Assembly (NCBI GenBank): GCA_030686995.1
Contig: CM060709.1
Span: forward strand, 130,292,373-130,356,372
DNA: 64,000 nucleotides
Reading direction: 5' to 3'
From: Artemisia argyi
Lineage: Eukaryota > Streptophyta > Magnoliopsida > Asterales > Asteraceae
The translations under genes and the position numbers were made by a program. The notes under the pieces are model-generated. The model ran no database searches, was not told the origin of the DNA, and worked only from the letters and a program-made list of their open reading frames with translations. Shown here in pieces: positions 12,501 to 22,883 of the stretch; the stretch's first letter is position 1; every line of letters starts with the position of its first letter.

Positions 12501-14782
12501 AGAAAGACTGGAAATTTACTTAAATTGTGATAAAGCCATTAATCCTTCTGTTATTTTCGAATATTCTATCCTGCAGACTGCATTCCTGCTACAAGACATG
12601 AGAATACAAATTGCAAATGCACCCGAGATACCAAACAACCCAAAGAAAATATTTTTAATAACTTGATTATAAACCCGAGGAAACCAGATATATACCAATG
12701 AATTACTTGTCTGTACATTTAATTTCACATCTATTTCTAATTTGAGTGTGAAAGGGTAAGGAACAAAGGGAGTATCGTAGGAAGTAATTTCTGGTTTGAG
12801 GATAAATCAGTAGGTAAACAATTCATTTCAATTAAAACTGCAAACTTATCCAATATTATTATATAGCTTATTTCTGTAGAATATTGTTGAGTTTAGATCT
12901 GAAAAGGTAAGTGGACGATGAGGAACGGTCGGAGATGGGGTAGAGACAAATGTTTGGTGATGTCTTGTTTTTTGTTTAGACTAAAGTCAAGAGAGATTGA
13001 TTTCATCAACAGATATGGAGCGATCATTTTACATGTAACAAATTTTCTCAAAGAAAACCAAATTCTCCACGTCTCTATTTCTCCATCTTTCATTTCACCT
13101 AACCAAGCACGCACTTTGGGTAAATTGTGTTGTCCTATGGAGAAAAAATTTGGATCACTTAGGAACTCATACTGTAACTAGCTTGGTCATATTTAAGACA
13201 TAGAGCTCTGAAAGAACGTCACCGGTGTTGCTACCTTCTTCTAGCTGTCAGTAAACTTTCAAGTGAAATGCCTAACTGACACTCATTGTGCGATCATGTC
13301 CCATTAAAATTGAAATGTCCTAAATTTTAGTCATTATTGCTGAATAAACACAACTGTCACGTAGATGATCAAAATAAAACATGAACCAATTGCCTCACAA
13401 GAATCAAAAGGTTACTATGTGAAATATTGCAGGGAATTTCTTAACTAAGATACACGCACAAATTGGCATTAAAATTTCCGACTCTTTCACGACCCTGGAC
13501 TAAAAAATTGTTTCTTTCACCTTTATAAACTAAGTAAGCCTCGCCTTCTTCGCAATAAAAATCGGTCAGGCCGCTCCCAATACCAATTTCAAGTGCACAA
13601 CTGCTTTTCACATAGTGTTTTCTTAAGCAATAAAACTTAAAATAGACCGCAAATCAAAAATATTTTATTCATACGGTAACAACAAAGCAGACAGTTGATA
13701 ACTCACCACCTACACTATTTCGGATGTTTAAATTCTATCTTTAGCTCGTTTGAGGAAAAAAAATTGCATTTTTTCAGAAAGGATGAACAAAATTACGTTC
13801 TCGGTAAATGATGCTAACCAAGACATATGCTACACATTGGCTTTCCTCCAACTCTGACGCTGGATTAAAAAAAATTGTTTCTGTCTCCTTCATGAACTAA
13901 TCAAGCCTCGTCTCTTTCGCGATAAAAGTCAGTCGGGCCACCACTGGGGCATTGGTCCAGTGGGTGGGGCTTTCATTCTTGAGTCAATAGACTCGGGTTC
14001 GAATCCCATCCCTGGCACTTTGCTCCCAAATAGGTACCCACCTCTGCAAAACCTATGGGCTCACTGAAGAGACTTTGTGGATAAGAGCTCAAGAGTCCGA
14101 GCGGCTCACTCGAGTTGGTGCCCACTAGGCCAGGAGAGTTGCCCGGAGCTATTCCTTGTGGGGTGGACAATGGCTGGTGCCAAAAGGCACCCGGGGTCAG
14201 GGTGTTCCCGCCAATCTACACCTTTTTGTGGATAAAAGTCAGTCGGGCCACTCCTATTGCCATTCCATTTGCACAACTCTTTTCGTATGACATTCTCTTA
14301 CACAATATAATCTAGGGGGCATTTGTTTAAGCTTATTTGTGGGGTTATTAGCTTATTCAATTTCAGCTTATATTTCATAAGCCCGACGGGCTTATGAAAT
14401 ATAAGCCGAAACACATAAGCACATTGCAAATACATTATTTCATATGGTTACAACTAGCAGACAGTCAATAATTAGCAACCGATACTATTTCCACTTATCG
14501 ATTCTTTCCTAGGTCTTATTAATATATGCAGCTAAACATTCTATCATAATAATTTCTAATATGACAAAATGTCAAATTTTCAACTGATAATTACAAATAA
14601 GAATGACAAACAAAGTGTACCCGATCGCCGATATTGCATTGATTAGTTTCATCATGAGCCATGAATTTGGAGGTGCGTTTGACATAGCGGTTGTAAAGCT
14701 TGTTGTGAAAGAGCCTGTCAACAGCCACCACTACTGATTTCTGCATTTTGTTTGACACCACCATCCCCACCACTGATTTCAT
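9517..14782 (-). CDS. RPS17: Organellar small-subunit ribosomal protein uS17 (mitochondrial type), two exons
   Basis: Exon 1 is 14782-14621 (54 codons, [14 protein letters not shown]...CNIGDR); exon 2 is 9666-9517 ([13 protein letters not shown]... ending SPSSS then TAA). The junction is CGG|gtacac ... ttttag|GTTAAA and is phase 0, giving 103 aa. The sequence has the bacterial-type uS17 OB-fold core ([49 protein letters not shown]), which binds 16S-like rRNA early in small-subunit assembly. I match it to the nuclear-encoded mitochondrial S17 of plants rather than the plastid form; that choice is from memory of the family. The tail after ARIYVPP is Ala/Ser/Thr-rich, as in other plant copies. 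The 4,954-bp intron (9667-14620) is very long for a gene this small and is built from internal duplications plus a SINE and a MITE. A possible 3'-UTR exon begins after an acceptor (ATTTGCAG) near 8273. Confidence 0.92.
10657..11410. repeat. Intron segmental duplication, unit 1 (within the uS17 intron)
   Basis: Shares an ordered series of blocks with 11881-13400: CAAACTAATAG.ACTTTTAAC, ATAGATGTTGTCAGA, GCTGACACCTAT.ATTAGCTGCAGTGAA, GGACATAGAGCTCT, CCTTCTTCTAG, ATTGCTGAATAAA. Divergence is substantial, so the duplication is old. Poly-A tracts at 11499-11516 and 11866-11880 lie between the two units. Confidence 0.8.
11881..13400. repeat. Intron segmental duplication, unit 2 (within the uS17 intron)
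   Basis: Second copy of the unit at 10657-11410. It contains extra sequence (roughly 12.36-13.19 kb) absent from unit 1. The short frames inside, such as 12516-12728 and 12918-13181, are not conserved in the other copy. Confidence 0.75.
13480..13740. repeat. Second intron duplication, unit A
   Basis: Homologous to 13845-14510: CTGGA.TAAAAAA.TTGTTTCT, TCAAGCCTCG, GATAAAAGTC.GTC.GGCC, TTGCACAACT.TTTTC, TATTTCATA.GGTTACAA, AGCAGACAGT. Unit A carries neither the SINE nor the fold-back element found in unit B. Confidence 0.8.
13942..14230 (+). mobile_element. tRNA-derived SINE with 21-bp target-site duplication
   Basis: Contains an RNA polymerase III-type A-box-like motif (TGGTCCAGTGG, 13953-13963) and a B box (GGGTTCGAATCCC, 13995-14007), followed by a body with no coding content and a T-rich 3' end. 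A 21-bp sequence starting GATAAAAGTC is present at 13921-13941 and again, identical, at 14231-14251. It is inserted in unit B of a local intron duplication whose unit A still shows the empty site. The orientation matches the box order. The SINE family is not assigned. Confidence 0.9.
14315..14425. mobile_element. Fold-back MITE fragment
   Basis: Contains a near-perfect hairpin at 14366-14406 (GCTTATATTTCATAAGCCCG and its complement). The ends start GGGGGCATTTGTTTAAGCTTAT and end in CCGAAACACATAAGC. It is missing from the paralogous unit at 13480-13740. This 'aagcttat' style of element recurs at 30.5-31.2 kb and 49.4-49.9 kb. Confidence 0.6.
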
Positions 14783-14799
14783 CTCTCAAAAACCCTTAT

Positions 14800-15670
14800 A
14801 ATTATTTCTGATCAATTCTAAGTAAAACCCTAACAAGAACAACAAGAACCAGTGTTGAACTCAAAATGACGGCCTTTGTGTTTGTGTGTTGTGTGTTTAC
14901 AGATTTATCCTTGAGGTATGTTAGCTGCCGAGTTTGGACCTTTTACTTTGTATCAACCTATTTCGGTCCCTTAACAAGTATTTATTTGCACTTTTTTTTT
15001 TTTTTCCTCCGAGGTTTAGACTGACGGGAACCCAACCCCGTGCACCATTTTTTAGTGACGACCGGCCCTTTTTCATTGGCTTTATAAAATATTATGGAGG
15101 TTTAAGATTATTTTTTTTTGAAAAATAAACATTGGTTAAGAAATAATTCTTCTTTAACAAATTAAGAATGTGAATTATTCTTAAAAAAATAAGTTCTCAA
15201 AATCAGCTTTTAAAAGATTATGGAGATTATTTTACACAATTTAATTGATTTAAATATTTTTCAACAACAACAACAACACCACTGCACAATAAAAAAAAAA
15301 AAAAAAAAAAAGAAAAAAAAGAAAAAGAAAACAATTTTAATCTTTTTCACTACCAGCACTAGCAATATCTATTTTTGCCGAACATATCCCTAGTAATCTC
15401 TAGCTAGAAGTTGTGATTGAACCCACGATCTTTCTATATCTATAACCTTTTATAAATCATGCATATCTCCAATAAAAACTTAAGCCTCTTTGAATCATGA
15501 CGAAAAATAAGCCACAACCCAAAATTAAGTCTTGTTTGGTGTAGAAGCTTATAGGGAAGTTTTTGAAATTATAAGCTCCAACCTCGAAAATAAGGCTAAA
15601 TTTTTTAGACGGGGTTTCTAATATGTTAATTACTCAATTACCCACAAAAATATCTAATATATACATATAT
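14800..15670. other. Upstream region of the uS17 gene, no further gene
   Basis: Holds the presumed uS17 5'-UTR and promoter (minus strand, with AGGGTTTTACTTAG near 14817-14830 and AGGGTTTTTGAGAG next to the start codon). After that it is AT-rich intergenic DNA with A/T homopolymers at 14992-15005 and 15291-15330. No convincing coding signal. Confidence 0.55.
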
Positions 15671-15678
15671 TAATTTAA

Positions 15679-15999
15679 GGGATAATTACTAAAATAGACC
15701 CGACAACTAATTGGTTGGCGGTTTCTACCCTAAGATCGGAAAATGACTTTATTAGACCCGGCAACTGGGCAACTCGACCTATAGGATGACAAGTGTCACT
15801 AGTTGCCCAAAAAATGGCGATTGTTGCCAAAAAAAAATACACAAGTTGCCCCAAAAATTGTTAGAAAAGTGACACTTGTCACTTACAGATTTCAGTTGCC
15901 TAAAAAATACAAGTTGCCCTGGTCTAATAAAGCCATTTTCTGATTTTGGGGCAAAAACCGCCAACCACTTGATTGCCCAGTCTATTTTATTAATATCCC
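15679..15999. mobile_element. Long-TIR MITE with 9-bp target duplication
   Basis: About 80-bp inverted terminal repeats: left GGGATAATTACTAAAATAGACCC... and right, read on the minus strand, GGGATATTAATAAAATAGAC..., both continuing through GGTTGGCGGTTT and CTTTATTAGACC. Flanked by TTAATTTAA at 15670-15678 and 16000-16008. The interior repeats AAGTTGCCC motifs. The form fits a non-autonomous Mutator-like element. Confidence 0.9.
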
Positions 16000-16360
16000 T
16001 TAATTTAATTATATGTCATTTTTAATAATTTTATAATAATAAGCCTCAACTTAAAGTAATTTGCTAAACACGTTTATGAAAATAAAAATTCTAGTTTTGG
16101 CTTATAATATAAGCATCAGCCTTAGCTCCAACCCATTGGGCCAAACATACGTATATTATAACTATCTAGCTTTAATTTTTGCGAATTTTTGTCACTTTCT
16201 TTCACTTGAAATAAAATTTAAGAAATATTTAGAACAAAATTTTATATATAGTTAACATTGTTGAAAGTAATTTTTGAGGCCCAATGGGCGTTACCCACAT
16301 AAACTTGTATTAACAATATATATTAAAACACAAGGGCCACGACGTCGTTTTGCTTACCAT

Positions 16361-16374
16361 TTTTCCCGCCAAAA
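16361..16374 (+). promoter_or_regulatory. E2F-type binding site
   Basis: TTTTCCCGCCAAAA matches the TTTSSCGC E2F consensus found upstream of plant replication and repair genes. A CACGTG (G-box core) follows at 16461-16466. It lies about 220 bp before the first exon-like block at 16596. Confidence 0.5.
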
Positions 16375-16595
16375 ATGCGTCAGCCCAGCCCGAGAAAACT
16401 TTTGGCCCCTTTACTTTGTTTTGCTGCTTATACTGGCCCATATCAGTCTTTACTATACCTCACGTGAGGCAAAAGTCCCATAAATTTCTAGAGTCTTCGA
16501 ACCTTATCCAAAAAAAAACACACAAACGATTTTAGATCTGTTCCTAACTTTGAAATCAGTTACTGAGATATGTAGCAAGGTATGAGACGTTGCAG

Positions 16596-16930
16596 GAGGA
16601 GGCGCCTGTTGCACCGATTGTGGCCGGCGATCTTGCGGCGATGTTTGAATCTGGAAAAGCTGTGCTAACAGAAGGTGCCTTCCCGTGTTTCATGGTGTAC
16701 CAGGTATGTTTTATTTTATCAAGTCGAAAAATTACATGGTTGTTTTTCTTTAAATCTTTAATTTTAACAAATTTTTTTGTCCGATTATTGAAACGATTCT
16801 TGGGTTTTTGATATTTGGTGCAAAAAGATTAACTCTTGATTTGTTGATGTAGTTAATTTATGGTACGTCGACCATGGGGAATCGCATAAAGCAACCTAAA
16901 TATGGAGACAGGATCGTTCACAAGTCAAAG
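16596..16930 (+). CDS. Two exon-like blocks of an unidentified plant gene
   Basis: Block 1 is 16596-16703, between an acceptor (GTTGCAG) and donor (CAG|gtatg), and encodes EEAPVAPIVAGDLAAMFESG...FMVYQ. Block 2 is 16853-16930, between TGATGTAG and AAG|gtggag, and encodes LIYGTSTMGNRIKQPKYGD...HKSK. Both are phase 0 and exact multiples of three, joining into 62 uninterrupted residues. No start codon was assigned; an in-frame ATG may lie in an upstream exon. I do not recognise the protein. Later exons may lie downstream in 17.2-21.6 kb, where further GT/AG-bounded open blocks occur, but I could not chain them. It could be an intact gene, a captured fragment or a pseudogene. Confidence 0.45.
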
Positions 16931-17896
16931 GTGGAGCTTTTTTATTTTTAGAGGGTATTTGGGATTTGCTTACTTTTATGCTTATAAACCAGCGCTTATA
17001 AGCTGCTTAGATATAAGCACTTTAGTAAATAGGATTCGGAGTTGCTTATTCTCTAGAAAGAAAAAAAACTACAATTTCTAATATCTTTAATTTTGTTGTT
17101 GTTAAAATTAGGATTTTGATTGTGTTTGTGTTTTTATGAGTTTGGTATTTTTAAAATTGACCTTATGTTCAATTGGGTATGAGTCTGATTTAGGATCAGG
17201 GTCGGCTTGCCTTTTTTGGCTTACGAGGTTGCTTACTTGAACTTATACCTTATTCATGTGGTTGCAGCCATGGTGGAGAAGGACAACACACTGTCATTTG
17301 CATCACATATGTATAGAAGGTTAATAAAAGGCCACCAATGTTAATATAATGGGTATTATTATTTGTGGAAATTTATGTGAATGTTTGATGCATTGTTGTG
17401 TCGTGGTCAGGGTTTGGAATTTGTGATCATGAAGAATCACATCACCGGACGCGATTCAAGTTTGCCCAAAATACATGTGCACTGCCTCACAATAGGTCAA
17501 ACACAATGGATACGTGCGTTGGTTATACATGTGCAGCTCAAATCCTCACAACGGGTCAAATACATGTGCATTTGGCTATACTTCTAACTGTTGCCGCTGA
17601 TGCGGTAGGTTGCTCCTGGCTTAAACTATTGTTACGATCTCTCATTCACTTGCCTTTATGGCTACATGTTACTGACATTTTTTTAATAACAGCAGATGAT
17701 CACACTGAGCCCAGTGTTCACAAAAAGTAAAGGTCATCAAGCGGGAGTTAGTGGTAGGTAGTCTAAACACCATCTACTTCACAGCTGTAATACGTTTTCT
17801 ATCACACCCTTATTAAATAGTTTAACGGCACCTGATGAACCTTCTATGAATCTGAGTTCTTTTCGTACATAATTTGTGTCTTCACGAGTAGTTGGT

Positions 17897-17952
17897 CAGG
17901 GGCGTCGCCCCCCCCCCCCCCCCCCCGCTACTATTAACGTAGCTCCGCTCCT
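17897..17952. mobile_element. Short hAT-like remnant with poly-C core
   Basis: CAGGGGCGTCGCC at the left and GTAGCTCCGCTCCTG at the right form hAT-style inverted ends around a run of about 20 C. Flanking 8-mers do not match well, so it may be degraded. Confidence 0.4.
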
Positions 17953-18001
17953 GAGTATAATCCAAAGTAATTGATACGTAATAAATAATATTTTATTCAC
18001 A

Positions 18002-18768
18002 ATGTGTATAGCTGCGAGGCGTAGACCGGTTATGCTAGACTTTGTGTCAGCTACTATTCGAACGGAAACTGCGGAGGTCGCCACTTCTTCATCCGGTGGT
18101 ACCACGACCAGTGAGATGCCACAAAGTTGCTCAGCCCTTAATAATGATCACAATCCTAACAGAGAGAAGAGGCCGCTGCAAGGTAATTCCGGGTTCGTAT
18201 TTTTCTTACTGTTTTCATGATCTGATAATTAAGTTTTATATGAATTGTGGTCCTTTCAATATTGATGTCCCGTATTGTTATTGTATTAGGTGTCACGGAA
18301 ATGGCTTCACTTCCTGAAGTATCAGCTGCCATGGGCACAACGATACCCTCGGATATCCAAGAAGGTAGGCTTTATGCCTTTCGTATCACAACGATTGAAA
18401 ATAATTTCTAATGGTGTGTATTCTTTTTAAAGTAATCGGCGATCTTATATTGTCAAACTCTTTGCCATTGCGTTGTTGATTAATGTTTTTGGTCAATGTT
18501 GTTTCTAGACCTGCACACTCACAAATGAATCAGTTGACAGGTCGTGCCTTGAAAAGAAATAGGAATAATCCTATACCTGGTGCACAAGGTTCCGCTGTGC
18601 AGATAAGAGCCCCTATATCCACACCTCGCAAGAGGAGGGTCGGGCAACCACGTCTGGATGGTAACTTACTTTCAGAAGCAATATTTTTTAACCCCACGTA
18701 CGAGTATTTGACGCATCTTCATCTGCTGAAATTTCAGGTCCACCGTCAAGGTTCGCGAACTTATTAGT
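18002..18768 (+). pseudogene. Helitron-type ORF N-terminal fragments (probable)
   Basis: Three or four GT/AG-bounded blocks: 18002-18182 (ARRRPVMLDFVSATIRTE... to NREKRPLQ), 18290-18364 (VTEMASLPEVSAAMGTTIPSD), about 18510-18660 (PAHSQMNQLTGRALKRNRNN... STPRKRRVGQPRLDG) and 18738-18768 (PPSRFANLL). The order and style match the low-complexity basic N-terminus of Helitron-encoded proteins that I recall from Asteraceae. No Rep or helicase motif follows, so an autonomous element is excluded here. Block 2 to block 3 does not join in frame at the obvious splice sites, which points to decay. The assignment is from memory and could be wrong; the alternative is a host gene. Confidence 0.4.
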
Positions 18769-18954
18769 GTACGTTTTCTAATTTTCGCGTATTATATGTA
18801 TGCCGTTTTTAAATTATACTGAACAATGATGGTTAGACAAATTTTGTATACTCGACTGTTGTCTTTTGGTGATAGATGCTGGTATGAAACAACTAAAAAG
18901 TACTTGAAGCTCTGAAGGAATACCGACCGTGTAAACTCTATGCCTAAAGATCAA

Positions 18955-21550
18955 TTTTTGCTTTAGCTGATTTGCGAAGCCGTCAAGAGAGACGTCTTAT
19001 GCTCCTTTTGTTCCACAGTTGGTAACGCATTTGGTGCGTGCCTTGGAGACAAAGGGGGTGCACCACAATCCAGGTCTATCTATGCATAACAATGGTGGAA
19101 AGGTCTGTACTTTTAACATAATTTCATATACGAACTTAATGTAAGTTAGTTAGATTTACTTAAACAAAGCTTGCCTTTATGGTCTCTTTTGGATTTGTCT
19201 TTATTTTTTTCTGCACCTTTTTATGTTATGCTTTTCTTGAGTTTTTGTAGGTGCTTGATGACCAAATACTGGAATTCCTTGATTTTACCAATGATCTCAG
19301 TAGTCCGGAACCAACAACAAAAGTGATACATTAAGTTCACTATAATTCCTAGATTCAACCGAAATACTACAACTTTACACCTTTTTTCTGGCGGGCGCCG
19401 TTTTGTGTAGCTTATTGTATTTTTTTTTGAACAATGGTTTTCGGTTATCTGCTTATGAGAGTTTCTTGGATGGTTTGTAGAAATTGCTTATTAGGTGGGT
19501 CAAATGTCCTGTGTAATGGGTCAAATGGGTATGTTTTAAACCGTGTCAAAATGGGTTGAACTGGGTCAACTTTTAAATGTGTTTGAAAATACTTAATTAC
19601 TATGTAGTACCGTTTAACAACATGAATAGCTTTTGATCATTGACAAGGAACGCAAATCTGTTATGTATACTTTCATTTTTAGACACTACGTTTATTTAGG
19701 ACATTTATCCGGTTAGTATCTTTTTTGTTTGTTTTTCGGTTGCATCATGTCGATTCGATTTCTCTAGGAACTATACATACTGTGTTGCTTTTTGCTAATA
19801 ACATGTCTTCGTATGTTTCAGTTGCCGTGTTTGGAGTGGAATTGCAAAAGACCGACGAAAGGGTGTTGCGGATGAGGTAAGATACATTAGCCCATAAGTG
19901 AGTACTATGACAATAGATGTCATGGAGCATCCTTTGAACTACATTATTTTGATAATAGATGTCATGGAGCATCCTTTGAGCAAACTGCAAACATACTGGT
20001 CCTACTATACATCTTTAATTGACAAGGTTAGTGAGCTTTATTAATTTCTATATTGATTTATTAGTAACCTTTAAGTTCACTGATCTAGATTGAATTTTGC
20101 AAGTTGTGGAACTTTTATAAGTGATGGTTATGTTTGGCAAAACGGCCAATTCTAGGTTATTCTATCACCTAATAATTCTGAGCGATTTCGAATGAAGCAA
20201 TTTTCTGTTGTTATTTTAGTTAAGCTTATGAAACACAAGAATTGATGCTCACTTTGGAACCTATAAGTTAAAGATGTTTTGCAATGTAACAATGACTTTG
20301 TCTGGCAACTCTTTTATCATATTATAATACAATGAAGCATGTGAACAAGTGCAATCTTCTATTGATATAAGTTTTTTTTTGTTATCAGAATTTTTTCCCT
20401 TTTTTTTGTGGTTCAAGAGAATCTTCAAAGAAATAAAATAAATAAATAAATAAATAAATAATACTACTGTCACACTAGCTTAATGGGTCAAAATTGGATT
20501 TATTTTTCTTATGTTAACTAAGTTTGATGAAATTTTGCAAGCTTTGGAACGTATGTAAGTTGCGATTATGTTGATCATATGTTTATTTAGGTATTGGTTG
20601 CGTTTTTTCACACATTGTGGTTCGGACTTGCTCGGAAATGGCCGTTTTATCCGGAAAGTTGCTGATGTCATTAGTAGTATTACTCAGCTATTTTCAACCC
20701 ACATTGACTAATTAACTAACAGACTTATTTTAGTTATATCAGCTGTTGGGTCATCTTTTAACAAAAATAACCAGTCCAAAGTTTCTTGCATAGGGCGCGA
20801 TTAGTCACAGGAAGCTAAGAAGATGTTTGATTGGAGTGGTAACTCTATCAATTGTAAACCTGTTTTATAGCTTACTCGCAAAGTAGGGTGATTCAAAATG
20901 ATGCTGCTCTCCATGGTTTGGTACACAATACATCCGCGGTTTCAGCTTCGGCAGTGATTACAGAGTCAAGTTTTTATCAAGTAAGATTAAATTTTACCTT
21001 GCCAAAATAAATCACAATCTCTGTATGCTTAATAAGCCATAACATTTTCACTCTGTATCTCACGGTGACGCAACAGCCAGATGAAACCAGGGTACGAGTT
21101 ACAAAAGTAATAAAATACAGATAAGGCAAACGGGTTACATCTTTCTTTGGCTAGTTATTTTTATACATGTTTGAACTATATTACATGTATTAGTTTCTCT
21201 CACAAGCAACATCTGAATGTGTCGACATAGAAGAGTATTGCAGATTATGCTACGAAAAGACGACCAAAGGCAGAAAGAATTGGACCTGCGAATTCCAAGG
21301 TTAGCTCTCGAATCCGAATACCAATTCTCCATTTGTTCCATTTATGTTTCATATGCTTAGTTACTTCTAATGCCATATGGGGTGATGATGCAAGACGACA
21401 GTTTCGAGTAACAAGAAAGTGGTGTTATGGTAAAAGAAGGCGGCTCCAAGCATCAAGGAAGAGAGGCGGTTTAGGTATAATGCACCCGCCTGGTGAAACA
21501 TTGATGAAAATACGGGCAGAACGTGAGAGATATGTTAACAGGTATTAGTA
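18955..21550 (+). other. Possible exons of unknown origin in a repeat-rich stretch
   Basis: Short open blocks with splice-like borders: 19260-19334 (VLDDQILEFLDFTNDLSSPEP..., ending in TAA), about 20896-20980 (NDAALHGLVHNTSAVSASAV...), 21076-21090 (QPDETR), 21237-21300 (ADYATKRRPKAERIGPANSK) and about 21385-21548 (ARRQFRVTRKWCYGKRRRLQ..., ending in TAG). They may be the 3' part of the unit that starts near 16.6 kb, or captured fragments. I could not build one frame through them. A 26-bp direct repeat lies at 19912-19937 and about 19953-19978. Confidence 0.25.
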
Positions 21551-22044
21551 GTGGGTGCGACGCAGTACAACAACATCACAAGTGTCTCCTTTTAACCTCG
21601 GCTGAGATTTTTATTACTATGCTTTGTTTTAGTATCTGTCGTTTGGAAATTGTAAATGACATTTGTGGTGCTTTTACTCAACATTAATTCATATTGAGAT
21701 TGTTTGCATCTCTCATTGCCAAACATATGCGTGTATTATTTTTTTTTTGCTTAAATTATCGACTTTTATTCTCAAAAGCATATATATGCTCCAATACCAC
21801 GTTTTACTTTTGAATGTCTTATTAAAATCGTATTTTTGGGGATGATCTCCATAGTACTTTACTCTATGGTGTGCCTTTTTCTAAATGTGGTATTTACAGA
21901 TGATCAATTTATGTTGTAAAACGTTATAGTGTTATCATTGCTGATTTTACACCCGTTGCGGCCGGCCGTTACTTTCCTTGTTAAATTTTAAATTGTATTA
22001 TACTTTCTTCATTTCATATTAAGTTATCACTTTTAAATTGCATA

Positions 22045-22050
<6 letters not shown>

Positions 22051-22094
<44 letters not shown>
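22051..22094. repeat. Poly-A tract within a Stowaway-like remnant
   Basis: About 44 A. The flanks TTCTTCATTTCATATTAAG (about 22005) and GACGAGGGAGTAG (about 22171-22183) resemble the two ends of a Stowaway MITE. Confidence 0.55.
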
Positions 22095-22100
<6 letters not shown>

Positions 22101-22369
22101 TTAAACACTCTTCATTAATCAAATATCATATCCATTAAAATCTACTTTAATTGATAAAACACAAAAATAGACGAGGGAGTAGATGATTCGGACCACTTAA
22201 CATGTTTAACTTTAATAAAAAATTTATTAAAAAATAGCATAAGCACAACCCGACACATTTAGAAACCGACCCGATCCGTCAGTCCGATCCGATTGGTTAT
22301 AAAAAGATACAACTCCAAATCAGAAAAAAGTAAACTGAACAAAATCACAAAAAAGAAACTAACCCCTAA

Positions 22370-22431
22370 ATCTCTCTTCCTTTTGAGATTCCGTCTCAGC
22401 ATCTTGTCACATCTCGAAATTGTGAACAGTA
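22370..22431 (+). promoter_or_regulatory. Probable 5'-UTR exon of the VMA21-like gene
   Basis: A pyrimidine-rich leader (TCTCTCTTCCTTTTGAG) ends at a good donor (GAACA|GTAAGTAAG, intron from 22432). The matching acceptor is TTGTTGCAG ending at 24310, 13 bp before the start codon. This would make a 1.88-kb leader intron. Inferred from sequence only. Confidence 0.45.
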
Positions 22432-22681
22432 AGTAAGTCTCATTATCTATACTTTGTTATCATCATTAATGCAATCTCCTAATTCAATGTTTACCAGTTG
22501 CTGAAACTGTTTTTATTTATTTATTTATTTATTTATAAAAGTAAGATTTTTAATTACTATTGACCGATTTATTGTTTTACCTTTATGTGTACACTTACAA
22601 ATTTAGGCGCATTTAGTTTACTTATTACTGTTATTTTAGGGCTGTTTTATGGATTTATAGATAAATAGTCCGTTTAGATTG

Positions 22682-22786
22682 ATGAATCCAAGCCGAACCC
22701 AAAAATTATATACATACGGTTTTTGGTTTCGGTTCGGGCCGGATTTGGTTGGTTTGGATCAGGTTTGACCCGTTGCTCAGCCCTAG
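22682..22786. mobile_element. Truncated element with a TGCTCAGCCCTA end
   Basis: Ends in TGCTCAGCCCTA like the hAT-type MITE at 41562-41827, and has the same GGTTTGG/CCGAACC-rich interior. Near-repeats GATGAATC and GATGAATG flank it. The left terminus is missing. Confidence 0.4.
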
Positions 22787-22883
22787 ATGAATGGCTTACT
22801 ATATAAACAGCGAAGGTTGCCATTTTAACTTATGGAAGTTATATAACGAATTGCTATTGACTGCACTTAGATCATTCCAAGGC

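Noticed and set aside
13990..14010. Possible tRNA gene (GGGTTCGAATCCC B box)
   Set aside because: No cloverleaf can be completed; the sequence is flanked by 21-bp target duplications, so it is a SINE head.
17896..18105. Minus-strand frame with a poly-Gly end
   Set aside because: Produced by the poly-C core of a hAT-like remnant and antisense to a Helitron-like block.
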